NCBI GenBank assembly: GCA_032719365.1
Contig: CM064862.1
Coordinates: forward strand, 3,112,501-3,176,500
Length of the DNA stretch: 64,000 bases
Source of the DNA: Prinsepia uniflora
Taxonomy: Eukaryota > Streptophyta > Magnoliopsida > Rosales > Rosaceae
Reading direction: 5' to 3'
Shown: in pieces, positions 49,115-62,238 of the stretch
How the letters are laid out: the number at the start of each line of letters is the position of its first letter
Position numbering within the stretch: position 1 is the stretch's first letter
Made by a program: the position numbers and the translations under genes
The notes under the pieces: generated by a model
What the model was told of the DNA's origin: nothing
Databases searched by the model: none
The model's input: the letters and a program-made list of their open reading frames with translations, nothing else

Positions 49115-50644
49115 TGTTTGATTGAGTTGTTGGTTGTCCTATGAGAAGAAGGTCCCTTCTCCTTTTATCGGCAACATGAGAGTGAGGATGATCAACACGT
49201 AAATCCACGTGTGTTTCTCCTTCGCAATCACAAAGTCGTCTCTCCCTTTTACTTTTTGACGATTTTGGGACCGTATCAATGTGATTTATGTAAATCACAC
49301 TTGCGCTTTCCCATGATCCAGATGATGGATACTAGTTGGGCCCAAGCCTTTAGTCAAATTGGGTCATTAATTTCTTAAATTTCGTCCCCAGGCATGTAGC
49401 TTGCTCTACCGTCCACGAGGATTCTCCTGGCCCATAAAGGGATTGTTATGTTCCTGGGAGGATAGGAACATTTGGGTGGTGTTGCATTGGTCTAAAACGT
49501 CCAAAAATGCGTTGGAAGAATTTTGTTTCGGCGCGAGTCCATGTAGAATAGAGAGGAAGATGCGGAGGAGAAGAGAGATAAAGAGAGAAATTTATGGAAA
49601 TTGTTGGCGATAAGGCGATATTTTAAAAGCATCTCCCTTACAAAAATTACTCCCTCAATATTGAAGACCCATAACTATCTCAAACGGACTCCGATTTTCA
49701 CAGCTAGTTGTCTTCGAACTCACGAATTTGAGACGTTCGCAATAGTTGGAGAAAAACATCCAAAAATACGCGCCTTAAAAGGGTACGTTCTAGGGCATGC
49801 ATTTTTGTACGCCTCAAAAAACACTAGATTTATATTATTTAGGATGTGCATTAATTGTGCGCCTTAAAAAATTGGATTTCAAGGCGCACTTTAATGTGTG
49901 CCTTAAAATGTTGGTTTTTAAGACGTGCAATGCATGTCTTAAAAGATGATATTTTAAAGCGTGCATTTGGGTGCCCTTAAAACCAAAAAAATAAAAATAA
50001 ATTAAAATAGACTTTAAGGCAATTTTGTGTGCCTTCAAACTGAAGAAAATTTTCAGACCTGGAACTTTAAATTGTTCACTTCCCTCACACTTAAAGTTCT
50101 AAACCGCCCAAACAAATTCGTCTACCCCTCAAAAAATAATCACACTCAACTCTCAGCGATCCCTCTACCCCTCTCTAAAACTTTCCTTAATTTCCCAAGC
50201 TACAGTTTTCAATTTCCTATCCACATCAACTCTCAAACTCCCAATTCTCCTAATTGTCCATATCGGGCGACATAGCGTACATGTATCTATTTATAATTTT
50301 GGGCTTTTAATTTTGGTTGGTGACTTTGATTGCTTACTTTTCCTTCAAGGTGCTGCGGGTTGTTGGGATTTTTGTCGTTGGAGAGCATAAGAATTTGAAC
50401 AAGCATTCAAGCTTCAAGGCTTTCAAAATCAGGTGTGTACCAATCCAAGGGCTAGGCTTTGACTCTACCGCTAACAAAAATCTATTTTATTCAATTCATG
50501 TTTTGATCCTTTCAACGATTCAAGTTCTTCGTTTAGGTTTTTTTTATCTAGTTTCTTTGGGTCTGGTGATTTAAGAGTTCTTTAGGCTTTTTCATTTAAA
50601 AAATTTAGGTTTTCTGATTTAATTTATTCAATTCTCTCTATCAT
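49115..50644. mobile_element. CACTA-derived block, second copy
   Basis: 49115-49765 is C1 interior. 49766-50040 has the gcgcc-ttaaaa subterminal-type repeats. 50040-50644 is the same noncoding leader-like sequence as 7350-7968. It is nearly identical to 6526-7968 and is cut by an LTR at 50645. Confidence 0.65.
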
Positions 50645-52552
50645 TGTAACGACCCGAACTGAGAATAATAATATTTTAATGTAAAAAGACTATTTTGCCC
50701 CTAAAGGGGGGAAACTTTGACTTTTGACCCGGGAAACAATTTGGACTTTGACCCATGACTATGACGTAGGTCGGGACGTCACGAATCCGTAGACAGGTGG
50801 CACGCCGAAATCGGGGTTCGTATGAAGAAGTTATGGTCAAGGAAGCGTTTTAGCAGAATTTACGAACCGAGAACAACGGAATAAAATATTAATTTATTAC
50901 GGGAATCCGTGCCAACCTAATATTTAAATCAAACCAGTGGATTGGTGACAAGTGTCACCCATCCAAGCCCACACTATTCCAATAAAGCACATTACACTAT
51001 TTAACTCATTTTTATATTATTTATTTTTCCCTCCATTTGTTTCCAGCCGTAGGATCACTGCCCAGATTGAATCCCAGCCCTTCATTTCTTCTGATTTTTC
51101 CTTATTCATGCACGATCTCTCTGTTTTCTCCCAAACACACACAAACACACATTCATCCCCCCACAACCCGTGCACTTCTTCTCATTTTCTCTCCAACCAA
51201 ACACCCGAACCAGCCATCCTCATCACACCAGACGACCACCCACAGCACCACCATCATCCACTGATCGACACCCTGCATCACCGGCAACAACTAGCCCGTT
51301 TTTCCCGTCCGAAATCCCGTCTAAAAACACGACCCGAAACACCAAGGAAACGGGTCCAAGAAGCAAACCTCGACAGCCACACCACCTCGACGCAGGGGAA
51401 GCTCCAGTCTGCACCGTGGGGACCCCAGGAGCACAACTGGACGACGGCGAGGGCTACGGCGGCGTGACAGCGGCGGGTGATAGACGAGTTGATCAGGACC
51501 AGTTTGGACGACGGAGACGGCGTGGATCGACGGAGACGACGATCGGACTTTGGCCGTGAGTTTCAGTGACGAACTGGTTTATAGAGATCGTTGAGCAGTA
51601 AGGACCGAGCGTGAGTGGGCTGTTTGATTTGTAAAAGGCTTGCATGCATAAACTGTTTTACTATTTCCATTTATGATTTCGATGAGTCTTATGAATTGTT
51701 TATATATGCTATTACAATGTTTTGGGCATGAGACCCGTCTGGATTATATGTGGATTTTGTTTGGGATGTCCGGGGGACATAGGGTAAACTATACTGTTAT
51801 TGTACTGTACTTTCCTACCTGTGTATATTGTCTCCTCCAGGGAGTGTCGTTGGCCTGGGTGGACCCTGGAGTAATCACGGGGCTCTGACTGAGTGGAGTT
51901 GACCCCCGTTGGGCTGCTTACTCTCAGGAAGGCATGTTTATATACCTCGGGCAGTGACCGGGATACCGGGAGCTGATGTACCTAGAGAGTCTCGGGTGTG
52001 AGACCCTGAGTGGCAACGCGTAGCCTTAGAACCGTGACATCATTTGGGTTGGGTTTTACAGTGCACCGATATGTTAGTTTCACTTTTCGATTATTATTGT
52101 GGTTTATCTGTTATGATTTCATTATAATATTACATTTTCACTGCATGCAAGATTTGGAAAACGGAGGGGTAAAACCTTATGATTATTTTATTATTAAATT
52201 GATTTCTAAACTGTTATTTTTGGCCCACTCACCCTTGTTTTACTGACCCCTCCAGACCCTGACATGGAAATAGAGGAGGAGGACCCGGAGGAGGAGGCAG
52301 AGGTTTAGTTTGCCTAGCTGTGCACCTGTACACCCACTTGTGGGTAGGTTGAGCACCGAATAAATGTACTCTGACTATTGTGCTCACGTGTTGTATTTTA
52401 CTTTCCCTTGTCTGACAGTATCACTTTAAACACTGTGGTTGTATGTTATCTATCTATTTAAGTATCCGGTTTTATTTAAGGGTAATTTTGGTATGTTTAG
52501 AGTCATTGTCAGACGGGAGCGGGGCACGTCCCCGGGTGGTCCCAGTGGGAAT
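50645..52552 (+). mobile_element. Truncated LTR, plus strand
   Basis: It starts TGTAACGACCCGAACTGAG, like the reverse complement of 24677, and ends at ggtcccagtgggaat without the final tcctgtca. It is shorter than its relative at 22064-24677, so it has internal as well as terminal loss. It joins a copia fragment directly. Confidence 0.7.
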
Positions 52553-53179
52553 GGTAAGGGAACAAGGGTCCAGGTATTTTGGCTATAGAGGGCATTCATT
52601 TCCTCCTGCATAGCTTCCATCCAGACTGGGACAGAAGAAGCTGCCTTGAAGGAAACAGACTCAATTTGTGCAAGATCAACCGTGGAGGACACTTTTTGGG
52701 CAGAAAGATAGGCCTTTGGTTTGACAATCCCACTTTTAGAACGTGTCTTCATAGGGTGCATATTGATCCCAGTAATGGGAAGCACCACTTGGAGTAGTTG
52801 AGGCTGAAAATCTGAGTCTGCTGCAACATTAGGATAAGGGGATGATCTGGATTCACTTGTATGCTGAATAGAGTCTGAATTGGAGGAGGAAGCAGGTTGT
52901 GATGTAGAGACAATGGGAGTGGCTGGTGAGGAATGGAACTCATTAATGGGATTTGGACCATGAAAATCAGTGGATGGAACAAACTGATCTGAAACTGAGA
53001 GATCTGAAGTTAGGGTGGCAGGAGGAGGAAAGAAGAAAGGGCTAGTAGAGAAAAAGGTACAGATGAGTTGGAGATGACAGTATTAGAATGAGAAGAAGAA
53101 GAGGTAGTGGAAAAAGGAAAATGGGTTTCATTGAAAACAACATGTCTGGACACAAAGAGTTTGTTTTGGGCAGGATCAT
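52553..53179 (-). pseudogene. Ty1/copia pol fragment
   Basis: On the minus strand, 53179-53040 encodes NDPAQNKLFVSRHVVFNE, the usual C-terminal segment of copia integrase. A Ser/Pro-rich linker follows, then HPMKTRSKSGIVKPK and EAMQEEMNALYSQNTWTLVPLP (about 52755-52555), the region leading into copia reverse transcriptase. The frame changes in the linker and both ends are cut by gypsy LTRs, so only about 0.6 kb of pol remains. Confidence 0.85.
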
Positions 53180-55656
53180 TGTAAAGACCCATCCCAAATT
53201 CCATGATTAGATTAGTGACTAATCACGATTAGTGAGGTTAATCGGTGATTAGTTAAGCTAAATCGGACGAACGATGCGAAATGACCGTTTTACCCCTAAT
53301 CATGGTAAAACGTTGACTTTTCATTCGGGCGGTCAAATGGACATTGACCGATGACCGTGACGTAGTTCGTGACGTCACGAGTTCATAGACAGGTGGCACG
53401 TTCAATTCCGACGTTCGAGGAGGAAGTTATGATGTGTGGAAGTTTAGGGGCATTTTGGTAATTTTGGTTAAATGGGGTCAAATGTTGACTTTTTGACCAA
53501 GGGGTCCGATCACCGAGGGCCGAGGACTATTAAGTAGATAAGAAAGATACGAATCCATAGGCAGGCGGCACACTGAAATCGGACTTCGAACGAGAGAGTT
53601 ATAGGTCACGGAAGTTCGATTTCACTATGCACGAACTTCGAGACGGGGATGATTTGGCGAAATCTGATTGGGCAGATATTTTTAGTGGGTCCCATGGATG
53701 AGTGACAAGTGTCACTCATCCTATTGGCTAACTTCCCCAAAATGTGGATCTAAGTAATTAAATAATAATATTTTAATTATTTTATAATTAATCCTAACAA
53801 CCTTAAATCCTAACCATCCATTCTATTTTAATCTCTCAAATCCTAACCCTCCATCCCATTCCTCTCATCTGATCTAACATCTTCTTCATCACATTTTCAT
53901 TTCCTCTTCTATTTTCCTTCATAACCCGAAACCCACCATAACCCCATTTTCTTCATTTTCTTCAAAACACACACCACCACCCTTCCTCTTGTGAGCCCGT
54001 GAGTGAGTGTGAGGAAGTGAGGAAGGGATGAGATGATGAAGGACCGGGAAAGAGCCACAGAGGCTCACGGCGTCGCACGGCCAAGGAAACCCGTGAGGTA
54101 AGAAAACTTTGAAAATCCAAATTTGAGTTTTAATGGTTTTTAATCGATTTCTTTAATTAGGTTAGGTTTATGGGGACCCTACGAGTAGAATGGGATTAGT
54201 TTTGGGGCTTGGGATGGCCGGAAACGGCCGTGAACGGCCGGAGAAAATTCGGCCACCATTGATGGCGGATGGAAGCTCGGTTTCGGGTGGTTTTTCTTAG
54301 TTTTAGGGATTGGGTTAGTTAGGAAATGATGAAATAGGAATTTAGGAATTAAAATGGGACCAAACGGACCCCGAATCAGTCCAGAAACGGAAGAAAAACC
54401 CGAGATGAACAGTGTTTTGCTACAGTAACTGGTTCAGTTCTCTGAGGTTGATGTCGATGAACAGTGCTTTCGACTTTCTAATGGCTCGTGAGGGCCCGTG
54501 GGCCATAATTTGGGAAAGTGTTCAGCACAGGAAATCTTCTACTCGATGTAACGAAGATTTTGGGACTGGTCTCGTGTCAATCGGACATCGTTTCGATAGT
54601 TTTCGGGGTGTCGGAAGGTTTAGGGTCGGTTTAAAAATAGTTAAAAGTTTGGGAAACTTACGGGGCTTTAATGGGAGGTTAATTAAGTAGTTAGTAACCT
54701 TCTATTAAAATTTGGACAGGTTTGGGAGTCCCGGTGATGGTGATCGGCTCGGGGAGCCGTATGGCACGCAAATCGAGGCGGCAGCTCGGACGGTCTGTGA
54801 GTGGACCTTGTTTTCTAAATTGGTGCATGCATAAATGTTTATTATATGTTTTAAATACTTGTTTGTGATGCCATGAGTGCATTTGGATGTGTGGCTACGT
54901 ATAGGCACGTATTTCGAGGTTTCGGCCCTATACGGTGCCTATACGGGTCCGTACGTCTTTATTGGTCTAACTGAAATGGTTTTGGATTTCCAAATGGATT
55001 ATGAATATGATTTGATAATGTTGATTTGGATATTTGTGAATTATATGGTTTCACGTATTTCGAGGTGATTTACGTGCTTGCACGTAAATCGAGGTTTTCT
55101 GGTTTTACTCTGATTTTCCATTCTTATGGTTTTGGAAATAGTTAAATGAAATGATTTTGGATTTGAAAAGGTAACTCTCGGACTTGAGACCCATTTGCTT
55201 TACGGAATCGGGCTGGAGGCCCAGTTGGTTTACAATTCGGACCGGAGGTCCAGTTTTTATGTGGATTCGGGCCTAGCGCCCAATTATGGGTTACAAATGG
55301 TTTTTATGGGTCATGACGGTTTATGGGAACCGGCATGAACCCTTGAAATGGATTTACGGGTCATGACGGTTTATGGGAACCGGCATGAACCCATGAAAGG
55401 ATTTTATGGTTCATGACGGCTTATGGGGGCCGGGCATGAATCCTTGAAAGGTTTCAAGAATGATTTCAAAAGGTTTTTCATATTCCATCATTTATATATG
55501 ATTGTCTCCTCCGGGGAGGGTCGTTGGGTGGACCCCGGAGTAGTCACGGAGCACTGACTGAGTGGAGTCGCCCCCTAGTTGTGTTCCTTACTCTCAGGAT
55601 GGGCATGGTTCGTTACCTCTAGGGAGGGTAATTGATCTACGGACATTGACCTGGGT
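53180..55656 (+). mobile_element. Gypsy-type LTR interrupted by the LARD element
   Basis: It starts TGTAAAGACCCATCCC and parallels the solo LTR at 30123 up to cattgacctgggt at 55656, where the 55657 element is inserted. The remaining ~0.5 kb of this LTR should lie beyond the window. It contains the same ~50 bp units around ttatgggaaccgg (55300-55450). Confidence 0.75.
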
Positions 55657-58531
55657 TGTAACGACCCGTCCCGAATATCGGGATTTAATAATATTTAATT
55701 GTGATTTACTAATCTGGGATTAGTTGTGTGATTTCGGACGAATTGTGCAAAATGACCGTTTTGCCCCTCGGCGTGGGCAAAATGTTGACTTTTATTTCGG
55801 ATGGTCAAATGGACTTTGACCGATGACCGTGATGTAGTTCGGGACGTCACGAGTTCATAGACAGGTGGCACGTTCGATTCCGACGTTCGTGGTGAAAGTT
55901 ATGATGTACGGAAGTTCAAGGGCGTTTTCGTAATTTGGACGATATAAGGGGAAATGTTGACTTTTTGATCGGGAGGTCCGATGGCCGAGGACCGAGGACC
56001 GTTAGGAAGGTCTCGATGCTCTGAGTCCGTAGACAGGCGGCACGCATCCATCGGAGTCCGTATGACCGAGTTACGGGTCAGGATGCGTGAGGGGCATTTT
56101 GATAATTTTCTGCACAAGGGCAGAATGGTAATTTCACACGGGGCACTGTTGGATTGATCAGCCGTGAGGTGGGATACTTTGTGCGATCGATCCCAAGGTT
56201 TGTTTATCAATTAAGGGACTGAATTGGGACAGTTTAAGGTATGTGTGCACATGTATTTGTGCTGGCCACTGACTTGAAGAACATGGACACCATTTATTAG
56301 TGATTTCGGGTCAGTGCAGGGGAGCTTTACACAGGGGATTGTGGGCTACTTTGTGACGCCTTTAACGGCTAAATTCAATTAAAAGAATGGAGAGTGGGTC
56401 GAGAGTAGTACTCTGTGATTGAGAATGGAAGGAATGAGTGAATTGGGTGTTGGATTTCTCTGAAAACCCGAAACTGGTTTCTAGGAAATTCAAATGCAAA
56501 TTTCTAGTTTTAGGCCAGCCCAAGCCTAATTGATGATGGATTGAGCTTTCTGGAACTTCAACGCGTCGAACCAGATCAAATGGGGCAAGCTTTGGGGCTC
56601 CTAGGGCCGTGGACGGACGAGGTGGACGGCCGGAAAACTCAAGCTTGAGTCGTGGTGATTGAGGTAACGTCGTGTTCAATTAATCTTGTGAATTGGTTCG
56701 TATTAATCCTTATAAGCTTCCTGTGAAGTTAATTTGGCAATGGTTGAGGATTGGAGGAGTTTCGGTGATTGACCCGTTTTGGGTGATCACGGGTTGTTGG
56801 CACGATTATGGATTGGTTGATGTTAATCGATGTCACAAAACTGAAATTGGTTGGTTGATGATTGTTATAGGATCAAGAACGGATTGAATTGATGTCGAAT
56901 TGGGTGTGATTGAACCAGATCCTATCGCGGGTAATCAGACCCGTTTACCAGTCATTCGAGTGAAGAAGGAACACTGTAGCAGTCACTGTAGCAGGCGCGT
57001 GGCTTTCACGTGCAGCCACTCACGGCGGCGCGTGGGCACGAATCTCGAGGTGAGGTCAACATGACTTTTATCCTATACAATGTAAAAAACATTTTCGGAT
57101 TGGTTTCGTGTCGATCGGACACCGTCTCGACATTGTTCGGGATGTCCGAAGGTTTTAAATCCAGTTTAAAAATACTTAAAAATTCGAGGAAAATTACGGG
57201 ACTTTAATGGGATGTTAATGTGGAGGTTAGTGACCCTCTAATGTGATTTGGACAGGATTAGGAGTCCCGGTGTTAGTGGTGTGGCCCGGGAAGGCCTATG
57301 GCATGCGTATCGAGGCGCTCGGTTAAACGGTCTGTGAGTGGACATTGATTTTATAAATTCGATGCATGCATAACTGTTTCATGATTGTTATAATTGTGAT
57401 TAAATGATTTATTTTGGATATCGGTGAATTTAAATGATTTCACGCATTTCGAGGTGATTTACGTGTTTGCACGAAAATCGAGGTTTTCTGGATTTGCACC
57501 GATTTCCCTAAATGTGGTTGGATATGATTTCATGAAACGGTTACGGATTTGTTAAAATGAATCGGGCCAGGGGCCCAGTTAACTTATGAATCGGGCCAGG
57601 GGCCCAGTTAACTTACGAATCGGGCCAAGGGCCCAGTTGACTTATGAAATCGGGCCAGGGGCCCAGTTGACTTATATATGTGATTTCGGGTCGGGGACCC
57701 TAAAATGGAATTGAATAAACTATTTCGGATTTGATTCAACTATTTGGACTTATGACGGTTTTATGGAAATTCGGTTCAGGGCCCTTGTGATATTTTGGAA
57801 ATGAATAATAAAATGTGTTCCATAAAACCATCTCGATATGAGGATATATATATCCTGGTCTCCTCCAAGTGTCGGGGACACTGGAGAAGTCACGGTGCAT
57901 TGCCTGCGAGGGCTCATTGTACGGAGCTACCGGACCGTATAGTGATCCAGGAGTAGGATTGCTAGACGTCAGACACGTCAGACGTCGGGGATGTCAGAGA
58001 TATGGACCCGGTGAGACCCCGGGCAACACGCGTTGCTTAATACCGTGAGATATGACGTCTGGAACGTCAAGCGTCTAGGACGCTAGGCATCGGGGATGCC
58101 GGAGATGGAAAAATAATAAATGAATATTACTGGATTGACGAAATAACTCTTGGATTGACTTTTGGAATTTGAAACTATGCTTTGGTTTCCGGGCTAAGGC
58201 CCTAATGGTTATTTCAAAATAAATATGGGATTATTGGTTTTTGGTGCATGCATATGATTTTACTGAGGGGCATAAATGTCTTATAAATGTTTTTAACAGA
58301 CTTGTTTATTTTCGTCCACTCACAGCTTTTGTTTTTAATGCCCTTCAGGTTGATTCCGGATGCGACTGCAGTAGAGACTGGGACATCATACACCTCCTCC
58401 ATCGATCCTTATGCACTCTGGAAGCCCGGTTGGGCAGTGGCAACAGGTTATCCCTTGTCTGACACCTCTTGTCAGACGGGAGCATGACACATTCCATGGT
58501 AATCCCGGGGGGATTGGGATGGGTCGTGTCA
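55657..58531 (+). repeat. 5' LTR of the LARD
   Basis: 2875 bp, TGTAACGACCCGTCCC...GATGGGTCGTGTCA. It includes a tandem tract at 57560-57678. Confidence 0.85.
57560..57678 (+). repeat. LTR minisatellite with palindromic core
   Basis: Four units of about 29-31 bp, each holding the near-palindrome gggccaggggccc and then agttaactta or agttgactta. Related degenerate tracts occur in the LTRs near 17640-18060, 32010-32090, 47090-47170 and 55200-55290. Confidence 0.85.
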
Positions 58532-58533
58532 AG

Positions 58534-58545
58534 TGGTATCAGAGC
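58534..58545 (+). promoter_or_regulatory. Primer binding site of the LARD
   Basis: TGGTATCAGAGC, two bases after the LTR end; matches initiator Met-tRNA. Confidence 0.9.
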
Positions 58546-61500
58546 AGGTTTTGCTCTTTTGTGAGCGAAGGGCGAGGGTGTGATGTCTCTTTAGGCTGCA
58601 GTTCCGTTGTCAACCTGATAGATAGTTTTGGTGGATTGGGTGTGTGTGGCCCGATATGCCGTGCATTGATGCGATTCAACCCAAGTGGGGTTGTATACGA
58701 TTAACTGGTAATGTGGGACCGTCGGTTCGGTCATGTGATTATGGATTGTTGTGCCACTGGGCACAGCCGGGTTCAGGGAACCCCATTTGAATAATGTTAT
58801 GGAAATACGAAACTCAGTTGAGTATTGGTCTATGTTTTGGACCCTGGTAGTGTTGGCTAGTGTGCGGGGTGTTGGTGCATCGGAGTTAGTGGATGACCTT
58901 CGTGGTGGAACCCACGATGGAACCCACGCTGAGTTGATGATTGGATTGGATTTGACGTCTATACGATGTCAGGACCGCAGGGTCGGTCAGGTTGTGGATT
59001 TTACTGCAGAAGGCAGTTGGGTTCGGTGGAACCCTAGGGTGTGATTTTGGAACCCTAAATTATAATCGATGGACTGGGAAAGTGACCCTTAAATGAGAAC
59101 TTGTGCTGCGACGAGTGGCGAAGGTCGTGGATGACCATGTGGATGACTCTAGTGAGTCTTATGGGTTTCGATCTACGGATACGGTTATGAGATAAAATAT
59201 GGAATCCCGTGTTGGATCGAATATTAGTGTGATGTGTGGATACGGATCTTGACAATGATGACTGTTGGTCGGCAGTTGTGTCGAGATAACTGGCTATCAA
59301 GGATATTTAGTGTGGTTTTGACACTTGGGGATGTTCAGGGAACGTCCATTATCCTGATGTGCTGATGGCAAAAATTGTAGGTACCCATAGTCGTGAGGTA
59401 CGAGTGGTGTTACGGGATCGTCGTTCGGAATGAACGGAGATCCAGGGTAACAACTTTGCACACAGTGTGCTAGCATGGGTGTTCGTGTGCTAGTGTGGAT
59501 GTTCGTGTGCTATGTATGGATGTTGGTATGGTGATACCTTTATGCCAATACTGGTATGGATGCCTGTGTGCTGATACAGGTGTTGATGATGATGCGTTGG
59601 TACTGGTACTAGCACTGGTGCTGGTGTCAGTGATTATGATGACGATGAGCCACTAGTTGGGGTGCGACTCCGTCATGATGGACAGATGATTGGTATCTGC
59701 GACTCAGAGGTGGTTGAGTCTTGGACTGGATGGGTTCCAGTGGAGGTTGTGTCGTGTTGGGATAAGTCCTAACAGATATATGATGACAAATGATGAATGG
59801 ATCAAAAGGTATGATTGAAAATTTGGGGAATCTTGGGATGTTGTTCCCTATGTCATGTGTATCAGTGGATTTGGGGAGTTGTTGTCAACTCCGAGATTGG
59901 TAAGATTGTCTACTTCTTATATCCCCAGGAAGTACAAGGAAATTATTGAAATTGGAAAAGTCGGGGAAACCATTCGTGGTATTGACGTGTGATTTTGTGA
60001 TTGCGAATCACTTGGAACCTGAGGATTGAACCTGTTTAGGTTGTGATGTGAGGCGAAGGCAGTTTGGTATGCACATCCAGGCAGAGTTGAGGAAATATCC
60101 GTTCGGAATCGGGGTGTGTGCATACATGATTATTGACGGACGTGAGGTCCGAGTAATGAATTGATTTTGGACACGTGGTGGTCCAAGTGAGGTATGGACG
60201 TGGGCAGTCCAGTGGTTGGACTTGACATCTCATTTGTGAGCATGTCTGTTTCCAACATGGTTGGAACTCCCGATTTTGGGAGAGTTGTGATTGGGAGACG
60301 AGAGGAGTGCTCGTCTCCGCATCGGTGATTGGTATTCCGAAGTCTTTGGGGTTGACTTCTTATTTTCTGCCGTGGCAGATGATGATTGTTGTTACCGGTA
60401 CGTTGAGCGTGTATTGGTAGGTGGACCCATGTTTGGCCTTGGGTCATTGGACACAAGAAGTTGTGTGTGATCTTGGATTTGGTGGTGAAATACGAGGTCA
60501 TCTTTCCACCAATGGAAATTTGGCGAATGATTCAATGAGGGTGTAAGACCCTACGACCAGCTTTCAGATGGATTGCTTGCTATGTGAGCATGTGTGGATC
60601 CTAGGTGGATCTGATTTGTGATGTTGTCGACTTTGGTCGATGTGACGATCTAGGATCGTGATGTTACTTGTCTGATGACGTAGTGATGGATCTGGGTCGT
60701 GATCGTGATGATCCAGATTGGATGAGAGTTTACCACTCTTACCTTGGTATGTGAGTCGTAAATGACGGGACTGAACTTCTTTTCGGATTAAAGTCCATAT
60801 GGTTGTTACTCGGTTGAGTAGGTTTCCGAAGTGGTCGGATTTTGTCAACCTTTGACGTGTGAATATTGGGATTGGCTTCCCTATGAAGTCAATCGAGTGT
60901 TTTGAGCAGGTAACCGATAGGATCGGTTATGTTACGTCTTGGTGGACGTAAACGAGATTTTGGGTTTTGGAACTGAATTTCTGGGTGACGATTCAGGATT
61001 CGATTGCGAAGCTCGAAAATGGATTACTGGATTTGGGTACGGAATGATTATTCCAATGCTAGCTTACGGAGTAATGATTTCGGATTCGGATTTGGAAATG
61101 GATTAAAAATATGATGTCTGGGTTCGGGTTCGGGATTTCTTACGAAATTGCGAATTCGGATTCGGAATTGGAACTAGATGACGGGTGGAGCTCGTTTTGT
61201 CTCATGTTGGTTTGGGCAAAGGTACTTAATTATTGGAACGTGTTTGGCTATGACCTGGGTGGTTATAGGCGGATTGATGGATTGATGTACGTACAGGGTA
61301 TGTTGTACGAGGATTGAGACTGGTTAGGCTGAGTAGGTGCCTAATGGCGGTACATGGGATGTACCAGTGGTGTGTAACTAAACGTGTTGGTGATCGGCTT
61401 GGTTCCAATATCATTTGTTTGGTTGTGATTGTGGACTGGACATTGGATACTGTGCGCTGTGCAGTTTGATCTTGTCGGGTTCAGTGGTTGTATGAGCAGG

Positions 61501-62225
61501 TGCTCTTAGCCATGGTTGGCTAGTGGAACCCTAGTATTGTGATGTGTGATCACTGCTGGGCTGGTATTCAATGCGTTCCAGTTACACCACTTGACTGAGG
61601 GAATTGACGGTATACGTACACTCAGGATGAGTGAATTGGTGGTCTAAGTGACCACGAGCAGCCTTGTGTGACTTGATCACACCGTGATTTCCCATCGTTT
61701 TGGTTCACTGAGGGAGTCGGCGATTATGGACATTGAGATTATTTTATGTCGCAGGAATGGGCTTGCCCTGCGAATTGAGATCATGTGGTTGATCTTGCGC
61801 TACATCGAGAGTGATGTAGTAGGTGGTGTGTCACTGACTGGCTGATGGTTGGGGCTTTACTAGGGTGGTAAAGCTTAGCGGTGGCAGTTTGACTGATGGT
61901 GTCAGCATGGACTGACAAATGAGATTTGGTGACTCCCAATGAGAGCAAATGTAAGAATTTATTGGCCATGGGAAGGAACCGTCTAACTGAAGGAGTCAGC
62001 TAAATGGTTAAGCGATTTTATCGCGGATCAGGTGATCAATGTCCACTCGAGGTGGTCGAGTGTTGTTGTTGTGACGTATGACCGTGATGGGATGTCTGGG
62101 TACAGACGAGGCTGGTGTTGTCCCAGTATGTGGGTGTACAAGTGTACACAGATGTGTGATCGAATTGTTTTCCACGAGGTGTTTGTGGAATAAGGATATT
62201 GGTAATTTCGAGGACGAAATTCTTT
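58546..62225 (+). other. Internal region of the LARD
   Basis: 3.7 kb without recognisable proteins. It contains a tract of imperfect repeats around gtgtgctagtgtggatgttc (59461-59600). The low coding content with preserved priming sites is what defines the LARD class. Confidence 0.7.
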
Positions 62226-62237
62226 AAGGAGGGAAGG
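62226..62237 (+). promoter_or_regulatory. Polypurine tract
   Basis: aaggagggaagg, one base before the 3' LTR; the usual plus-strand primer in LTR retrotransposons. Confidence 0.8.
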
Positions 62238-62238
62238 T

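Noticed and set aside
50952..51559. Proline/threonine/histidine-rich open frames of 130-170 aa, also in 23895-24280.
   Set aside because: They lie within gypsy LTRs, overlap in several frames and have low-complexity composition; no family match is recognisable.
58546..62225. Protein-coding genes inside the LARD, from scattered open frames up to about 120 aa.
   Set aside because: Frames are short, on both strands, and match no gag-pol or host domain that I recognise.
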